From Bacillus sp. NTK074B (GTDB lineage Bacteria; Bacillota; Bacilli; Bacillales; Bacillaceae_B): a stretch of 64,000 nt of DNA. Made by a program: the position numbers and the translations under genes. Position 1 is the first letter of the stretch, and each line of letters opens with the position of its first letter. Positions 18,585 through 27,977 of the stretch are shown here, piece by piece. The DNA lies in NCBI RefSeq assembly GCF_017303375.1, contig NZ_JAFKOH010000010.1, forward strand, positions 62,001 through 126,000, read 5' to 3'. The notes below the pieces were generated by a model. That model was not told the DNA's origin. It worked only from the letters and a program-made list of their open reading frames with translations, and did no database searches.

Positions 18585-19787
18585 CTATGAAAATTTTTTA
18601 AATGCATCACTCAATTTAACTGCAAGAATTTTTCGATTGTAATCTTTCAGAAGCGACTCTCTCATTCGATCCTTCATAGAAGGAAATTCACGATGCTTTT
18701 CCTTTGCATTCAACACCGTTTCGATGAAAGATTGAGAGTTCTCAGGTTTGAAAAAGAAACCGGCATCACTTTGTTCTACAATCCTCCTTGTTTCTCCGTC
18801 CACCCCTACCAGAACAGGAACGCCCATCGCCATATAATCGAATATTTTGGAAGGGATCGTGATCGTGAATAATGGTTCGTCCTTTAAGCTGACAATTCCC
18901 ATATCAGCATTCGCATAAACGGACTCTAACTCCTTCTTAGGCACCCCTTTGAGAAAAAGTATATTCGTTAAGCGATGGTTTTTAGCTTGTTGGACCAGTT
19001 TTTCTTTTTCAACACCTTCACCAATGAATAGAAAATAGATAGACGGATCTAATGATTGAAGCCTTTCTGCTGCCTCGACAATCGTTGAGAGGCTTTGTGC
19101 AGCTCCGATATTGCCTGTATAGATAAGAAGAAAAGCATCATCTGGAATACCATACTCTTTTCGTATATCCTTTTCGGCTTTTGGTTCGATGATATCTTCA
19201 GGGTTTACACCGTTCGGAATGATAGTGATCTTTTCTCCGGGGAATCCAAGTTCCATCAATCTTTCTTTGTATCCTTCCGTCACTACGACAATTTGGTCAG
19301 CGTTTCTATAGAGGAATCTCTCCAGTTTTCGAGCGAGAGTAAGCAGTTTTTTATTATTAAATTGACCGAGAACTTCTGCAAAATCTACCCATAAGTCTCT
19401 CACTTCAAATACAAACTTTGTTCTATGAACTTTACTTAGTAAGTAACCGGCGAAAGCTTGAAACAGCTGAGGAGACGTGGCATATACAACATCAGGTTTT
19501 CTCACAAACAACCCTGTAACAAAGGAAGTGAAAGCAAAGCTGAAGTAATTAGCCAAACGATTCAACGAGCTCTTCTTTTTATCTTTTACTTGGAAGCTTC
19601 GATAGATGGTCAATTTACCTGCCATTTCTTTTTTAAACATAGCAGAGGTTGTAGTATGATTAGGAAAGGATGTTAAGATATGAAGATCATGTCCTAACTC
19701 AGCAAGGTTACTGCTCATTTCAAATGCCCTTCCTGGTGCTGCACCTATTTCTGGTGGGAAATGCTGCGTAATATAAATGATTTTCAT
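18585..19787 (-). CDS. GT4-family glycosyltransferase (WbuB-like)
   Basis: A 400-residue GT-B enzyme on the minus strand. It begins MKIIYITQHFPPEIGAAPGRAFEMS, typical of WbuB-like GT4 enzymes that add N-acetylaminosugars such as FucNAc or QuiNAc. Further motifs are VFEVRDLWVDFAEVLG, ITIIPNGVNPE, YTGNIGAAQSL and FDYMAMGVPVLVGVDGE. The specific sugar is inferred only. It is transcribed away from the next glycosyltransferase, so both share a short divergent control region (19788-19881). Confidence 0.85.
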   Translation of the reverse strand: MKIIYITQHFPPEIGAAPGRAFEMSSNLAELGHDLHILTSFPNHTTTSAMFKKEMAGKLTIYRSFQVKDKKKSSLNRLANYFSFAFTSFVTGLFVRKPDVVYATSPQLFQAFAGYLLSKVHRTKFVFEVRDLWVDFAEVLGQFNNKKLLTLARKLERFLYRNADQIVVVTEGYKERLMELGFPGEKITIIPNGVNPEDIIEPKAEKDIRKEYGIPDDAFLLIYTGNIGAAQSLSTIVEAAERLQSLDPSIYFLFIGEGVEKEKLVQQAKNHRLTNILFLKGVPKKELESVYANADMGIVSLKDEPLFTITIPSKIFDYMAMGVPVLVGVDGETRRIVEQSDAGFFFKPENSQSFIETVLNAKEKHREFPSMKDRMRESLLKDYNRKILAVKLSDAFKKFS

Positions 19788-19881
19788 ATAAATCCCTTTC
19801 TGGAACCGATAGTAATCTATTAAGTCATTTTAAAATAGAACGGAACTTTTCACAACTCTAACAAGATAAGGAATGTCAAAT

Positions 19882-21009
19882 ATGAAAAAAGTATGTGTTC
19901 TCACAACAGTACATCCAGCTTATGATGGGAGGATCTATCATAAAGAAATCAAAAGCCTGAAGAAGGCAGGATACCATGTAACGCTTATTGCCCCCGAACC
20001 TGAAGATAAGAATATAGCGAAAGAAGACGGTATAGAACTCATCCCGATCTTTAAACCCAAGAGTGAAATTTCACGTATTCTTCAATCGTTTAAAGTTGTG
20101 AAAGCAGCAATGGAGACGAAGGCGGACATCTATCACTTCCATGATCCTGAATTATTGCCTGCGGGGGTCCTTATTCGCTTAATGACAAAAAGACCTGTTA
20201 TATTTGATGTGCATGAACATTATCCGAATGCGATAATGAGTAAGAAGTATCTTAAAAATTGGTTGAAGAGACCAATCAGTTTACTTTACCGGATGATTGA
20301 GAGGGTTTCACTTACAGTCATTTCAGGGGTTATATATACAACAGAGGAAATAGGAGAAAGGTATAAACGGTATAAAAGTATCAAAATTGAAAATTATCCT
20401 TTAAAAACCATGTTCAATGACTTGAATGAGCGTAGTCCTAACGAGTTTGAATTACTTTATTTAGGGGGTATAACACCAATAAGGGGAATAGAGGAACTGA
20501 TTCGGGGATTTGCCATAGTACACCAAGCAATTCCCGAAGCCAGGCTGGTATTTGTAGGTGGCTTTGAATCCCATTCTTTTGAATTGAAAATTAAAAAAAT
20601 AGTGGAGGAACTAGACCTTGAGAATCACATCGAGTTTAAGGGAAAGTTTCCATATACTCAGATTGCCCAATTTCTCTCGCATTCATCCTTAGGGGTGATT
20701 CCGTATTTACCTGTCCCCAATCACTTAGTCTGTCTCCCAAATAAGCTATTTGAATACATGGCTGCGGGAGTGCCTGTGATTGCGTCTGACTTCCCACATT
20801 ATCGAAAAGTGGTGGAGAACGCTCAAGTAGGTATATTAGTCGATCCAGAGCAACCGGCTAGGATAGCGGAAGGAATTTTATCCTTATTGACCAATCAGAG
20901 TTCACTGGGAAAGTACAGCATAAATGGAAAGTCAAGTTTCGACAAAACGTATAACTGGGAAGAAGAAGAGAGAAAGCTTGTCACATTCTACCGCACGTTT
21001 CATAAATAG
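19882..21009 (+). CDS. GT4-family glycosyltransferase
   Basis: A 375-residue GT-B enzyme. The ATG at 19882 has an AAGGA site nine bases upstream, while the in-frame ATG at 19873 overlaps that site and is less likely. Motifs include HPAYDGRIYHKE near the start, YHFHDPELLP and FDVHEHYPNAI in the acceptor half, and LYLGGITPIRGIEELI and FEYMAAGVPVIASDFPH in the donor half. It resembles enzymes that extend surface polysaccharides, and it lies just upstream of tagO. Donor and acceptor are unknown. Confidence 0.85.
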   Translation: MKKVCVLTTVHPAYDGRIYHKEIKSLKKAGYHVTLIAPEPEDKNIAKEDGIELIPIFKPKSEISRILQSFKVVKAAMETKADIYHFHDPELLPAGVLIRLMTKRPVIFDVHEHYPNAIMSKKYLKNWLKRPISLLYRMIERVSLTVISGVIYTTEEIGERYKRYKSIKIENYPLKTMFNDLNERSPNEFELLYLGGITPIRGIEELIRGFAIVHQAIPEARLVFVGGFESHSFELKIKKIVEELDLENHIEFKGKFPYTQIAQFLSHSSLGVIPYLPVPNHLVCLPNKLFEYMAAGVPVIASDFPHYRKVVENAQVGILVDPEQPARIAEGILSLLTNQSSLGKYSINGKSSFDKTYNWEEEERKLVTFYRTFHK

Positions 21010-21087
21010 TGCTTAAAACGAAGCAGGGATTAAGTAATAGGAAAAAGTTTGTTTGCATGATGTAACAAAGTTTTACAAAAAATATCA

Positions 21088-21115
21088 TTGAAAGTTCATT
21101 TTTTTTTGCTATGAT
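21088..21115 (+). promoter_or_regulatory. Sigma-A promoter of tagO
   Basis: TTGAAA at 21088-21093 and TATGAT at 21110-21115 are 16 bases apart, and a TG one base before the -10 makes it an extended -10. It lies about 35 bases before the tagO start. Confidence 0.6.
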
Positions 21116-21150
21116 GGAGTAAGTGCAACTAACCTAAGTAGGTGTAAATT

Positions 21151-22239
21151 ATGACATATTCTTTAACTCAATATATTCTCGCCTTTCTCTTTTCTTTCGT
21201 TGTTTCAATCGGCATTACACCTTTAGTAAGGAAGCTTGCCATTAAGGTTGGGGCAATCGATAAGCCGGAGGAAAGAAAAGTACACACTGATCTGATGCCT
21301 CGTCTTGGAGGAGTCGCCATTTTCATCGGTGCTGCAACGGGTTACTTGTATTTGGCGCCTGAATCCATTTATATGCAGGCCATCGTTACCGGAGCCAGTA
21401 TTATCCTGGTCGTCGGAATTCTTGATGATTTATATACATTAAGTCCGAAGCTCAAACTGGTAGGTCAAATTATTGCAGCCTTGATCGTGATTTCTTCAGG
21501 CTTACTAATTGAAAAATTCACGTTCCCTTTCTTTGGGACTGTTTATTTACATCATTGGCTCAGCTTCCCTGTCACATTGTTATGGATTGTTGGAGTAACC
21601 AACGCCATTAACTTAATTGACGGATTAGATGGATTGGCAGCAGGGGTGTCTTCTATTGCCCTGGGCAGTATACTTGTTATGGCTGTCGGTGACAGTCAAG
21701 TGCTTGTTATCGCTTTATGTGTCATTTTAGTAGGAAGCAGCTTAGGCTTCCTTTACCATAATTTTTACCCTGCAAAGATCTTTATGGGGGATACAGGAGC
21801 ATTATTTTTAGGATATTCCATCGCCATCATATCGATGCTTGGACTTTTCAAAAATGTCGCGTTATTTAGTTTTATCATTCCAATAATCGTGCTGGCTATT
21901 CCTATCTTTGATACAATCTTTGCCATCATACGAAGAGCGCTTAAGAAACAGAATTTCGCACAACCGGATAAACAACATTTGCATTACTGTATTTTAAGTT
22001 TAGGCTTCAGTCATAAAGCATCCGTGTTGATTATCTATTGTGTAAGTGCTTGTTTTGGTGGAGCGGCTATACTATTTTCAAATGCGACTTTATGGTTTTC
22101 GATTGTGATCATCTTCGTACTCCTTTTATTGATACAGTTCACTGCCGAAATTATTGGCTTGATAGGGGACAATCGTACACCTTTGCTCAATATGATTAGA
22201 AGGATCACCGAGGTCCGTAAACCGCAAAAGAATCAATAA
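21151..22239 (+). CDS. tagO: Undecaprenyl-phosphate N-acetylglucosaminyl-1-phosphate transferase TagO
   Basis: A 362-residue polytopic membrane protein of the MraY/WecA/TagO family. It transfers GlcNAc-1-phosphate from UDP-GlcNAc to undecaprenyl phosphate, the first step of wall teichoic acid and related polymers. DDLYTLSPKLKLVGQ, NAINLIDGLDGLAAG and the IFMGDTGALFLGY cytoplasmic loop carry the conserved aspartates. About ten membrane segments are visible. A histidine-containing loop (PDKQHLHYCIL) matches the UDP-GlcNAc branch. In B. subtilis tagO lies in the same chromosomal area as lytR, yvyE and degSU, as here. Confidence 0.92.
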   Translation: MTYSLTQYILAFLFSFVVSIGITPLVRKLAIKVGAIDKPEERKVHTDLMPRLGGVAIFIGAATGYLYLAPESIYMQAIVTGASIILVVGILDDLYTLSPKLKLVGQIIAALIVISSGLLIEKFTFPFFGTVYLHHWLSFPVTLLWIVGVTNAINLIDGLDGLAAGVSSIALGSILVMAVGDSQVLVIALCVILVGSSLGFLYHNFYPAKIFMGDTGALFLGYSIAIISMLGLFKNVALFSFIIPIIVLAIPIFDTIFAIIRRALKKQNFAQPDKQHLHYCILSLGFSHKASVLIIYCVSACFGGAAILFSNATLWFSIVIIFVLLLLIQFTAEIIGLIGDNRTPLLNMIRRITEVRKPQKNQ

Positions 22240-22256
22240 GAATAAGTTATGTATGG

Positions 22257-22286
22257 AGACCAAATCGAATGATTTGGTCTTTTTTA
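22257..22286 (+). terminator. Rho-independent terminator after tagO
   Basis: AGACCAAATC and GATTTGGTCT form a 10-bp perfect stem with a GAAT loop and a T6 tail. Confidence 0.9.
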
Positions 22287-22494
22287 TGATCTCAATTGTT
22301 TAAGGTTGTTGATTATGCACATAGTGATAAGTTGTACCTATATTTGCAAGACGTCGGAGCTTTCCTTCCCAAATCTTGAAATTTACCTACAATCAACTCA
22401 TACATCTCTTGAAGGAAAACGGTTATTATTTACGCCGTGCGGCCCGAGCAGTTTACAGAGGAGTCGACACGTTTGCTAAACACTAACCAATAAC

Positions 22495-22530
22495 AAGAAA
22501 ATCGCCTAGGGTTGACTAAGCGATTTTCTT
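22495..22530 (-). terminator. Terminator after the LCP gene (minus strand)
   Basis: An 11-bp stem (AAGAAAATCGC with GCGATTTTCTT) extends by further pairs near the loop and lies just after the minus-strand stop at 22537. The stretch from 22287 to here holds no gene that I can support. Confidence 0.75.
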
Positions 22531-22536
22531 GAAATA

Positions 22537-23532
22537 CTATTCATTTTCATTCTTGGATGTTTTACCGTGTTTAAGATGGGATTTTAATTCATCCTGCAGG
22601 TTCACAAGCTCCTCTTCATCTGGAACAAAATAAGAGATGCCATCTATATATTCAGGGGTTCCTTCTAGTTTTAATGTGTCGATATTTGATGAATTAAAAT
22701 CGGAGTATTTACGATAAAAAGCTAACCCATCCGATACTTTGAGGTTTGTCTCAATGTTCTTACCAACCTCTTTGGACAATTCGTCCACTTTTAACAATGT
22801 CTTGGCGGAAGCTAGTTCATCAATGACTGACTCAACCACCTGTTTTTGTCTTTCATTACGCCCTAAGTCTCCCATAGGATCCTGGAGTCTCATTCTTGCA
22901 TAAGCTAATGCTTCTCTACCATCTAAATCCATTGGCCCTTCGGTAAATTCCAGCTTCTCCGCAACTCGATCATCACTGTTCTGAGTGAAATTAAACGGAA
23001 CATCTACGGTAATGCCTCCTAACACATCCACAATATTCTTAAATGCATCAAAGTTGACAGTGACATAATAGTCAATCGGAATGTCCAAGAAGTTTTCTAC
23101 TGTTTCAATTGTATTTTCTTTGCCTCCATATGCGTAGGCTGCATTGATTTTCGTTTTAACATCCATATCAGCAATATCCACCAGCGTATCTCTGGGAATA
23201 CTAAGCAATTGCATTTTTCCATCATCGGGATTAAATGTAGCGACCATTAATGTATCCGAACGTCCGTTATGCCCACCTGAAGAATAATCTTCAATTCCCA
23301 TGATTAAAATGGATACAGGATCTTCTAATATTGTAACAGCCTCGTCCCTCATCTTGGATTTGTCCCGCCCGAAATCATCGTACGTGTCACTTGCAGCTTG
23401 GTAAGATTGAAACATGAGATAACCTAAAATACTTCCTACGAAAGCAATAGCAATAAATAGAAGAAGAAAGACCCGCTTCAATATTTTGCGTTTTTTTCTT
23501 CTTTTATAAGACTTTATATCTTGTCTATACAT
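22537..23532 (-). CDS. LytR-CpsA-Psr (LCP) family wall polymer ligase, TagU-like
   Basis: A 331-residue membrane-anchored protein. A basic N-terminus is followed by one transmembrane helix (about residues 15-37) and an extracellular LCP domain. DSILIMGIEDYSS-type strand, GRSDTLMVATFNPD, LLSIPRDTLVDI, KINAAYAYGG and LAYARMRLQDPMGDLGRNERQKQV are the conserved LCP blocks, with the arginines that bind the lipid pyrophosphate. LCP enzymes attach teichoic acids or other polymers to peptidoglycan, so it fits beside tagO. A second LCP gene lies at 37516. Confidence 0.92.
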   Translation of the reverse strand: MYRQDIKSYKRRKKRKILKRVFLLLFIAIAFVGSILGYLMFQSYQAASDTYDDFGRDKSKMRDEAVTILEDPVSILIMGIEDYSSGGHNGRSDTLMVATFNPDDGKMQLLSIPRDTLVDIADMDVKTKINAAYAYGGKENTIETVENFLDIPIDYYVTVNFDAFKNIVDVLGGITVDVPFNFTQNSDDRVAEKLEFTEGPMDLDGREALAYARMRLQDPMGDLGRNERQKQVVESVIDELASAKTLLKVDELSKEVGKNIETNLKVSDGLAFYRKYSDFNSSNIDTLKLEGTPEYIDGISYFVPDEEELVNLQDELKSHLKHGKTSKNENE

Positions 23533-23716
23533 TTAAATAAAACTCCCCAAGTTTAATCATTTTTAAATAAGATAGTAATTAACAATTTAGTCTATAATTT
23601 AGCTAACGTTTTCAAGGCAGAATAAGAAAGCCCTATACACTAATATACAATCTTCGACATCTTATTAAAAGTCTTTCTTTTAATGTTAACGAAATTGAAA
23701 TAATTAACCCCATAAT

Positions 23717-23750
23717 AAGGGACGGACCTTCAATTTTAAAGGTCCGTTAC
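23717..23750. repeat. GGGACGGACCTT palindromic repeat
   Basis: A 9-bp perfect hairpin (ACGGACCTT with AAGGTCCGT) lies after the minus-strand YvyE-family gene. It lacks a T run in the minus direction, so it is a poor terminator. The same AAGGTCCGTCCC core recurs at 30718-30900. Confidence 0.7.
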
Positions 23751-24383
23751 TCAAACATCCGACTCCAGGTACTCCACATCTCCCTCAAAAATTTCACCCT
23801 GTCCATTCGTCAGTTCCGTCATCCAGTTCACAAATTGATCCTTTAAAGCTTCTTCTACATACACCTCGACCACAACAGCATCTAAGTAATGAATGTCTTT
23901 TAATTGATAGATGGAAGACCTCACTTCATTCTCAACCTTGCCAAGCCACGTATAATCAATCTTCGTTTTCATTACTCTCACAAGCCTTCTTTCAACGACC
24001 CCGGTAGCGTTAAGCCCTTCAGAGGTAGAACGTCCATACGCCCGGATCAACCCGCCGGTACCAAGCTTGATGCCGCCGAAATAGCGGGTGACAACTACAA
24101 CCGTATCTTTAAGATCCCGCTTCTTTAACACTTCAAGCATAGGAACCCCTGCCGTCCCACTCGGTTCCCCATCATCGTTCGCTTTCTGTATCAGATTCTG
24201 TTCGCCGATCATGTAGGCAGAGCAGTTATGATTGGCATCATGATGCTTCTTCTTAATGGTTGCAATGAAATCCTGTGCTTGCTCTTCCGTTTCCACACGA
24301 TTCACATAAGCGATGAATCTGGACCGTTCGATCGTGATTTCATGTTCACCGTAACCTTTGACGGTAGTATAGTGATGTAGCAA
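23751..24383 (-). CDS. yvyE: YigZ/YvyE (IMPACT) family protein
   Basis: A protein of 210 residues if the TTG at 24383 is used. That start gives MLHHYTTVKGYGEHEITIERSRFI, the usual family N-terminus, and has AAGGAG seven bases upstream. An in-frame TTG at 24422 would add 13 residues and is less likely. The YigZ/UPF0029 N-terminal domain contains the AGVPMLEVLKKRDL block and the RYFGGIKLGTGGLIRAY signature, and a DUF1949 ferredoxin-like domain follows. Family members are linked to translation control in eukaryotes, but the bacterial role is unclear. The gene is divergent from degS, as in B. subtilis. Confidence 0.9.
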   Translation of the reverse strand: MLHHYTTVKGYGEHEITIERSRFIAYVNRVETEEQAQDFIATIKKKHHDANHNCSAYMIGEQNLIQKANDDGEPSGTAGVPMLEVLKKRDLKDTVVVVTRYFGGIKLGTGGLIRAYGRSTSEGLNATGVVERRLVRVMKTKIDYTWLGKVENEVRSSIYQLKDIHYLDAVVVEVYVEEALKDQFVNWMTELTNGQGEIFEGDVEYLESDV

Positions 24384-24577
24384 ACTCCATTCTCCTTCCT
24401 CCATTGTCGCAACGTACGACAAAAAACGCGCTGAATTCCTTCTTCACTATATCTAAAAATGGGCAGAAATGCACAACTTGAGCTAGTGATGAAATTTTAT
24501 TTCAGGTAAATCCCAGGCTTTCATGAAATAAAGGTAATACAATGTAATCAAACTTTAATCTCCGACAATATGTGACA

Positions 24578-24586
24578 TGGTATAAT
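24578..24586 (+). promoter_or_regulatory. Extended -10 promoter of degS
   Basis: TGGTATAAT is a perfect extended -10 element. No good -35 lies 17 bases upstream. Transcription would begin near 24593, at the base of the long inverted repeat described next. Confidence 0.6.
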
Positions 24587-24597
24587 GGACGCTGATA

Positions 24598-24707
24598 GTA
24601 ATACTTCAGTTGTTCCGAAGTTCTCCGGATGGAGCCGAATGGTCTAGATTATTCCCAATCATTCTCTTGGATTCCGGGACCCAATGATCCCTTGGTCGAA
24701 GTATTAC
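24598..24707 (+). promoter_or_regulatory. Candidate structured 5' leader RNA of degS-degU
   Basis: GTAATACTTC at 24598-24607 and GAAGTATTAC at 24698-24707 are perfectly complementary over 10 bases, 90 bases apart. A 6-bp nested stem (ATCATT 24658-24663 with AATGAT 24683-24688) and a CTCC/GGAG hairpin lie inside. The element would start about five bases after the predicted transcript start and end about 200 bases before degS. No T-box or known riboswitch core is visible. Function is unknown; it might protect the 5' end or regulate degS. Confidence 0.45.
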
Positions 24708-24911
24708 GTAGGAATATGCCTAGATGAATAAAGGAATTCAGTGACTTTTCATTGAAATGATAATAGGATTATCTAGTATAGATAAACAGTGGGTCTATCG
24801 GCATGATGTAATGTCTGGTGGACAGAACATACTGAACCGATTATTGTAGCCAGGATCGTTTTCATGAAGCTAGGCGGACGACTATTGTGGAACAAAAAAG
24901 GGGTGTACCGT

Positions 24912-26054
24912 TTGCCACTAAGAAAAATAGACACCAAGATGTTGGATGGCATCCTGCAAAAGATGGTCGATACGGTTGACGAAAGTAAGGATGAAATCTT
25001 TCAGATTGGCGAGCAATGCAGAACCGATTATGAAGATTTGATGAGAGAACTACTGGAAGTGAAAGAAATGGTCCTGAAGGTGATTGATGAGGGAGATGCT
25101 CTCCAGCAGAAATCGAAGCTTGCCCGGCTCAGGTTATCTGAAGTCAGCAAGCATTTTCAAACCTACTCAGAGGACCAGGTAAGAGAAGCGTATGAGAAAG
25201 CCCATGACCTGCAGATGAAGCTCTCTATGAACAGGCAGGAAGAGAAGCAGCTCAGAAATCGCAGGGATGAACTGGAAAGACGCCTGCATTCACTGGGAGA
25301 CACGATTGAACGGGCAGAGAACCTCTGTTCCCAAATATCGGTCGTTCTCAATTATTTAAACAGTGATTTAAGACAGGTCAATGCCGCGTTAGAGGACGCG
25401 AAGCAGCGTCAGGATTTCGGTCTCAGGATCATCGAGGCCCAGGAGGATGAGCGAAAACGCCTGTCCCGTGAAATTCATGACGGCCCTGCACAAATGATGG
25501 CAAACGTGATGATTCGCTCGGACTTGATCGAGCGGGTGTTCCGTGAAAAGAGCACCGATGACGCTATCAGGGAAATACGCGACCTCAAACGGATGGTCCG
25601 CTCAGCCCTGTATGAGGTCCGCCGCATCATATATGATTTGAGACCGATGGCGCTAGACGACCTGGGGTTGATACCGACCCTCAAAAAATACTTGAGTACA
25701 ATCGAAGAGTATAACGAGGAGACCTCCATTCAGTTTGTAAATATGGGTCTCGATATCAGACTTCCTTCCAAATTCGAAGTCGCTCTGTTCCGATTAGTAC
25801 AAGAGAGTGTCCAAAATGCCCTTAAGCACGCAGAGGCCACTCAAATCCTGGTAAAAGTAGAAGTAAAGAAAGACCAAATAACAGTTGTCATCAAAGACAA
25901 CGGCAAAGGATTCGATCAAGATACACAGAAAAGAGGATCCTTTGGCATCATGGGGATGAAAGAGCGTGTTGACCTCCTTGAAGGAGACATCACGATTGAC
26001 TCAAAAGTAGGGGCTGGAACGGTCATCCTGATCCAGGTACCGCTTAATAAGTAA
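24912..26054 (+). CDS. degS: Two-component sensor histidine kinase DegS
   Basis: About 380 residues, close to the 385 of B. subtilis DegS. The TTG at 24912 has AAGGGGTG six bases upstream and gives MPLRKIDTKMLDGILQKM, which aligns with the DegS N-terminus. An ATG at 24864 would add 16 residues with a poor ribosome site. The order is a DegS-specific N-terminal domain, a long coiled coil (about 60-165), the HisKA_3 box EERKRLSREIHDGPAQ-like segment with the phospho-acceptor histidine near residue 185, and a HATPase with DNGKGFD and GIMGMKERV. It is cytoplasmic and phosphorylates DegU. Confidence 0.95.
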   Translation: MPLRKIDTKMLDGILQKMVDTVDESKDEIFQIGEQCRTDYEDLMRELLEVKEMVLKVIDEGDALQQKSKLARLRLSEVSKHFQTYSEDQVREAYEKAHDLQMKLSMNRQEEKQLRNRRDELERRLHSLGDTIERAENLCSQISVVLNYLNSDLRQVNAALEDAKQRQDFGLRIIEAQEDERKRLSREIHDGPAQMMANVMIRSDLIERVFREKSTDDAIREIRDLKRMVRSALYEVRRIIYDLRPMALDDLGLIPTLKKYLSTIEEYNEETSIQFVNMGLDIRLPSKFEVALFRLVQESVQNALKHAEATQILVKVEVKKDQITVVIKDNGKGFDQDTQKRGSFGIMGMKERVDLLEGDITIDSKVGAGTVILIQVPLNK

Positions 26055-26084
26055 ATTTTTCCAAGGTTTAGGGAGGCGAAAGAC

Positions 26085-26762
26085 ATGGCAACAAATATTG
26101 TTATCATTGACGATCATCAGCTTTTCAGGGAAGGGGTTAAACGAATCCTCGAATTCGAACCTTCTTTTAATGTAGTAGCAGAAGGTGATGACGGTTCAGA
26201 AGCGATGAACCTGGTTGAAACACATGAACCCGACGTAGTCCTCATGGATATCAACATGCCTGAGATAAACGGTGTGGAAGCGACTCGTGAATTAATGGAC
26301 AAATACCCGGAAACGAAAGTCATCATTTTGTCCATTCACGACGACGAAAACTATGTGAACCATGCGCTAAAAACAGGGGCCCTCGGTTATCTTTTGAAAG
26401 AGATGGACTCAGACGCTCTTGTCAACGCTGTCAAAATCGTCGCTGAAGGCGGTTCATACGTCCATCCTAAAGTGACGCACAACCTGGTTGCAGAATACAA
26501 GCGCCTGGCCAACGCACAAAACACAGGTGGATTCCAACAATCCGAAGTTCGCCGCCCGCTTCACCTGCTGACGCGCCGCGAGTGTGAAGTACTGCAAATG
26601 CTTGCTGACGGGAAGAGCAACCGAGGTATCGGTGAAGGATTATACATCAGTGAAAAGACGGTTAAAAATCATGTAAGTAATATCCTTCAAAAAATGAACG
26701 TGAACGACCGTACCCAGGCAGTGGTCACTGCCATTAAGAACGGCTGGGTGGAAGTACGATAA
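26085..26762 (+). CDS. degU: Two-component response regulator DegU
   Basis: 225 residues (B. subtilis DegU has 229). The receiver domain carries acidic residues DD at 9-10 and the phospho-acceptor Asp55 in VVLMDINMP, with Lys near 105 in YLLKEMD. The C-terminal LuxR/FixJ helix-turn-helix has [18 protein letters not shown] and [17 protein letters not shown]. DegU controls exoenzymes, exopolysaccharide, motility and competence in Bacillus, so it could regulate surface loci in this window. It follows degS by 30 bases in one operon with a good ribosome site. Confidence 0.96.
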   Translation: MATNIVIIDDHQLFREGVKRILEFEPSFNVVAEGDDGSEAMNLVETHEPDVVLMDINMPEINGVEATRELMDKYPETKVIILSIHDDENYVNHALKTGALGYLLKEMDSDALVNAVKIVAEGGSYVHPKVTHNLVAEYKRLANAQNTGGFQQSEVRRPLHLLTRRECEVLQMLADGKSNRGIGEGLYISEKTVKNHVSNILQKMNVNDRTQAVVTAIKNGWVEVR

Positions 26763-26807
26763 GTACCAGTTGATAGATAGAGTATTGTGAATTTGTGGTT
26801 GAGAGAA

Positions 26808-26838
26808 CGGCCCTTCCTGGTGGAGGGCTGTTTTTTTG
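26808..26838 (+). terminator. Rho-independent terminator after degU
   Basis: A GC-rich hairpin (GCCCTTCC with GGAGGGC) with a short loop is followed by TGTTTTTTT. Confidence 0.88.
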
Positions 26839-26957
26839 TTTGATTTTTAGCAGTTTTCAGTCTTAGATTGTCTATTTTGGATGGATTGAGGCCCTTGATG
26901 GGGGCTCTCCTTCGTTTGAATGGGTTGGTGGTAGACCATAATATCCGCAGGTGAAGA

Positions 26958-27078
26958 TAATCAAGCGGGTTTAGAGGGGAATCGTGCGGGACATGAGATT
27001 ACCTTGCGGGATTTTGATTTTTCATGCGGGATATGGGATTATCATGCGAGATTCACGATAATCATGCCGCCATGTCGA
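26958..27078 (+). repeat. Degenerate tandem repeat of about 20-nt period, locus 1
   Basis: Six consecutive units centred on TC(A/G)TGCGGGAT lie at 20- to 21-base spacing (CGGG-type cores at 26966, 26987, 27007, 27027, 27047 and 27067). A related array in opposite orientation lies at 33925-34090. No gene is supported here. Open frames that cross it are repeat artefacts. Confidence 0.75.
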
Positions 27079-27098
27079 ATTTTCTTTATGAAATACAT

Positions 27099-27130
27099 GA
27101 AAAAATCCACTCCCCAATCAGGAAGTGGAC
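27099..27130 (-). terminator. Terminator after treR (minus strand)
   Basis: In minus orientation, TCCACTTCC and GGGGAGTGGA form the stem and TTTTTTC follows. It begins just after the treR stop codon. Confidence 0.85.
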
Positions 27131-27136
27131 CCAATC

Positions 27137-27859
27137 CTAATGCTTTCTCCGTGCAAAATCAACAAACCGGAACATATCCAAACGGTGCCGGGATTCGGTA
27201 TACTCAAACAACGTCGCATCCTTCAAATGGACATAGTTCTTCACGACCACCACATGATCATAGCCCTTCAGATCAAGATATTCCCGGTCCTCATCCGTGC
27301 ATTCTTCCACAACGATCTCTTTTTTGGCAAAGTCGATGGGCAGTTGAAGTTCTCCTTCGAGATACTCATAGATGGAATTCTCACAGGTTTCTTTCGTCAG
27401 GAGAGGAACCTGTTCTTTTAAAAAATAAGATTTATCAAGAATGATCCGCTCACCACCGATTTTACGTGAGCGGATGACTTTCCATACTTCAGCGTTACGA
27501 GAGGACTCAAGCTGGTTAGCGACGCCCTCATCAGCCAGCACCAATCCGAAGTCGTGCACGAACGTTTCGATATGATCCCGCCCCATGGACGTTTGCAGTT
27601 CCTTAAAGCTCACAAGGCCTGAGATGGGGAAGCTCATACGGGACACATCGAGTACCAGTGAGCCTTTCCCGCGGAGCTTCTGGATGAAGCCTTTTTGAGC
27701 CAATAATGTAAGCGCTTTACGAATAGTCTCACGTGAAGTGGAATACATGACCGACAGCTCGTTCTCGGATGGCAGGATGGAATTCGCTGTATAGGTGCCA
27801 TTTTGGATTTTTTCAGAGAGATCTTCAAAGATTTGTTTGTATTTATTACTCTTCGTCAT
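27137..27859 (-). CDS. treR: GntR-family trehalose operon repressor TreR
   Basis: 240 residues. An N-terminal winged helix-turn-helix (NKYKQIFEDLSEKIQNGTYT, LPSENELSVMYSTSRETIRKAL, QKLRGKGSLV) is followed by a UTRA effector domain. It matches TreR, which releases its operators when trehalose-6-phosphate binds. The ribosome site is AGGTGAT. TTGTATATACAA palindromes upstream of treP and downstream of treP are the expected targets. In B. subtilis treR follows treA directly. Here it is separated from treA by a convergent/divergent lipoprotein gene and a Spo0E-like gene. Confidence 0.92.
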   Translation of the reverse strand: MTKSNKYKQIFEDLSEKIQNGTYTANSILPSENELSVMYSTSRETIRKALTLLAQKGFIQKLRGKGSLVLDVSRMSFPISGLVSFKELQTSMGRDHIETFVHDFGLVLADEGVANQLESSRNAEVWKVIRSRKIGGERIILDKSYFLKEQVPLLTKETCENSIYEYLEGELQLPIDFAKKEIVVEECTDEDREYLDLKGYDHVVVVKNYVHLKDATLFEYTESRHRLDMFRFVDFARRKH

Positions 27860-27977
27860 AATATCACCTGCTATTATTTTACCATAATTAATTGGAAGAG
27901 ATGAGATTCATCTTGAGTGTTGTGAATATTTTCAATAGAATGGAGATAGCGCAAATTTTAGAAAAGGGTGAAGAGCA

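Noticed and set aside
26958..27078. CRISPR array
   Set aside because: Units are about 20 nt and degenerate with no constant repeat plus variable spacer pattern, and no cas genes are nearby.
27004..27444. Plus-strand open frames over the 20-nt repeat and the treR 3' end
   Set aside because: They are antisense to treR or cross the repeat array, with no ribosome site and no family similarity.
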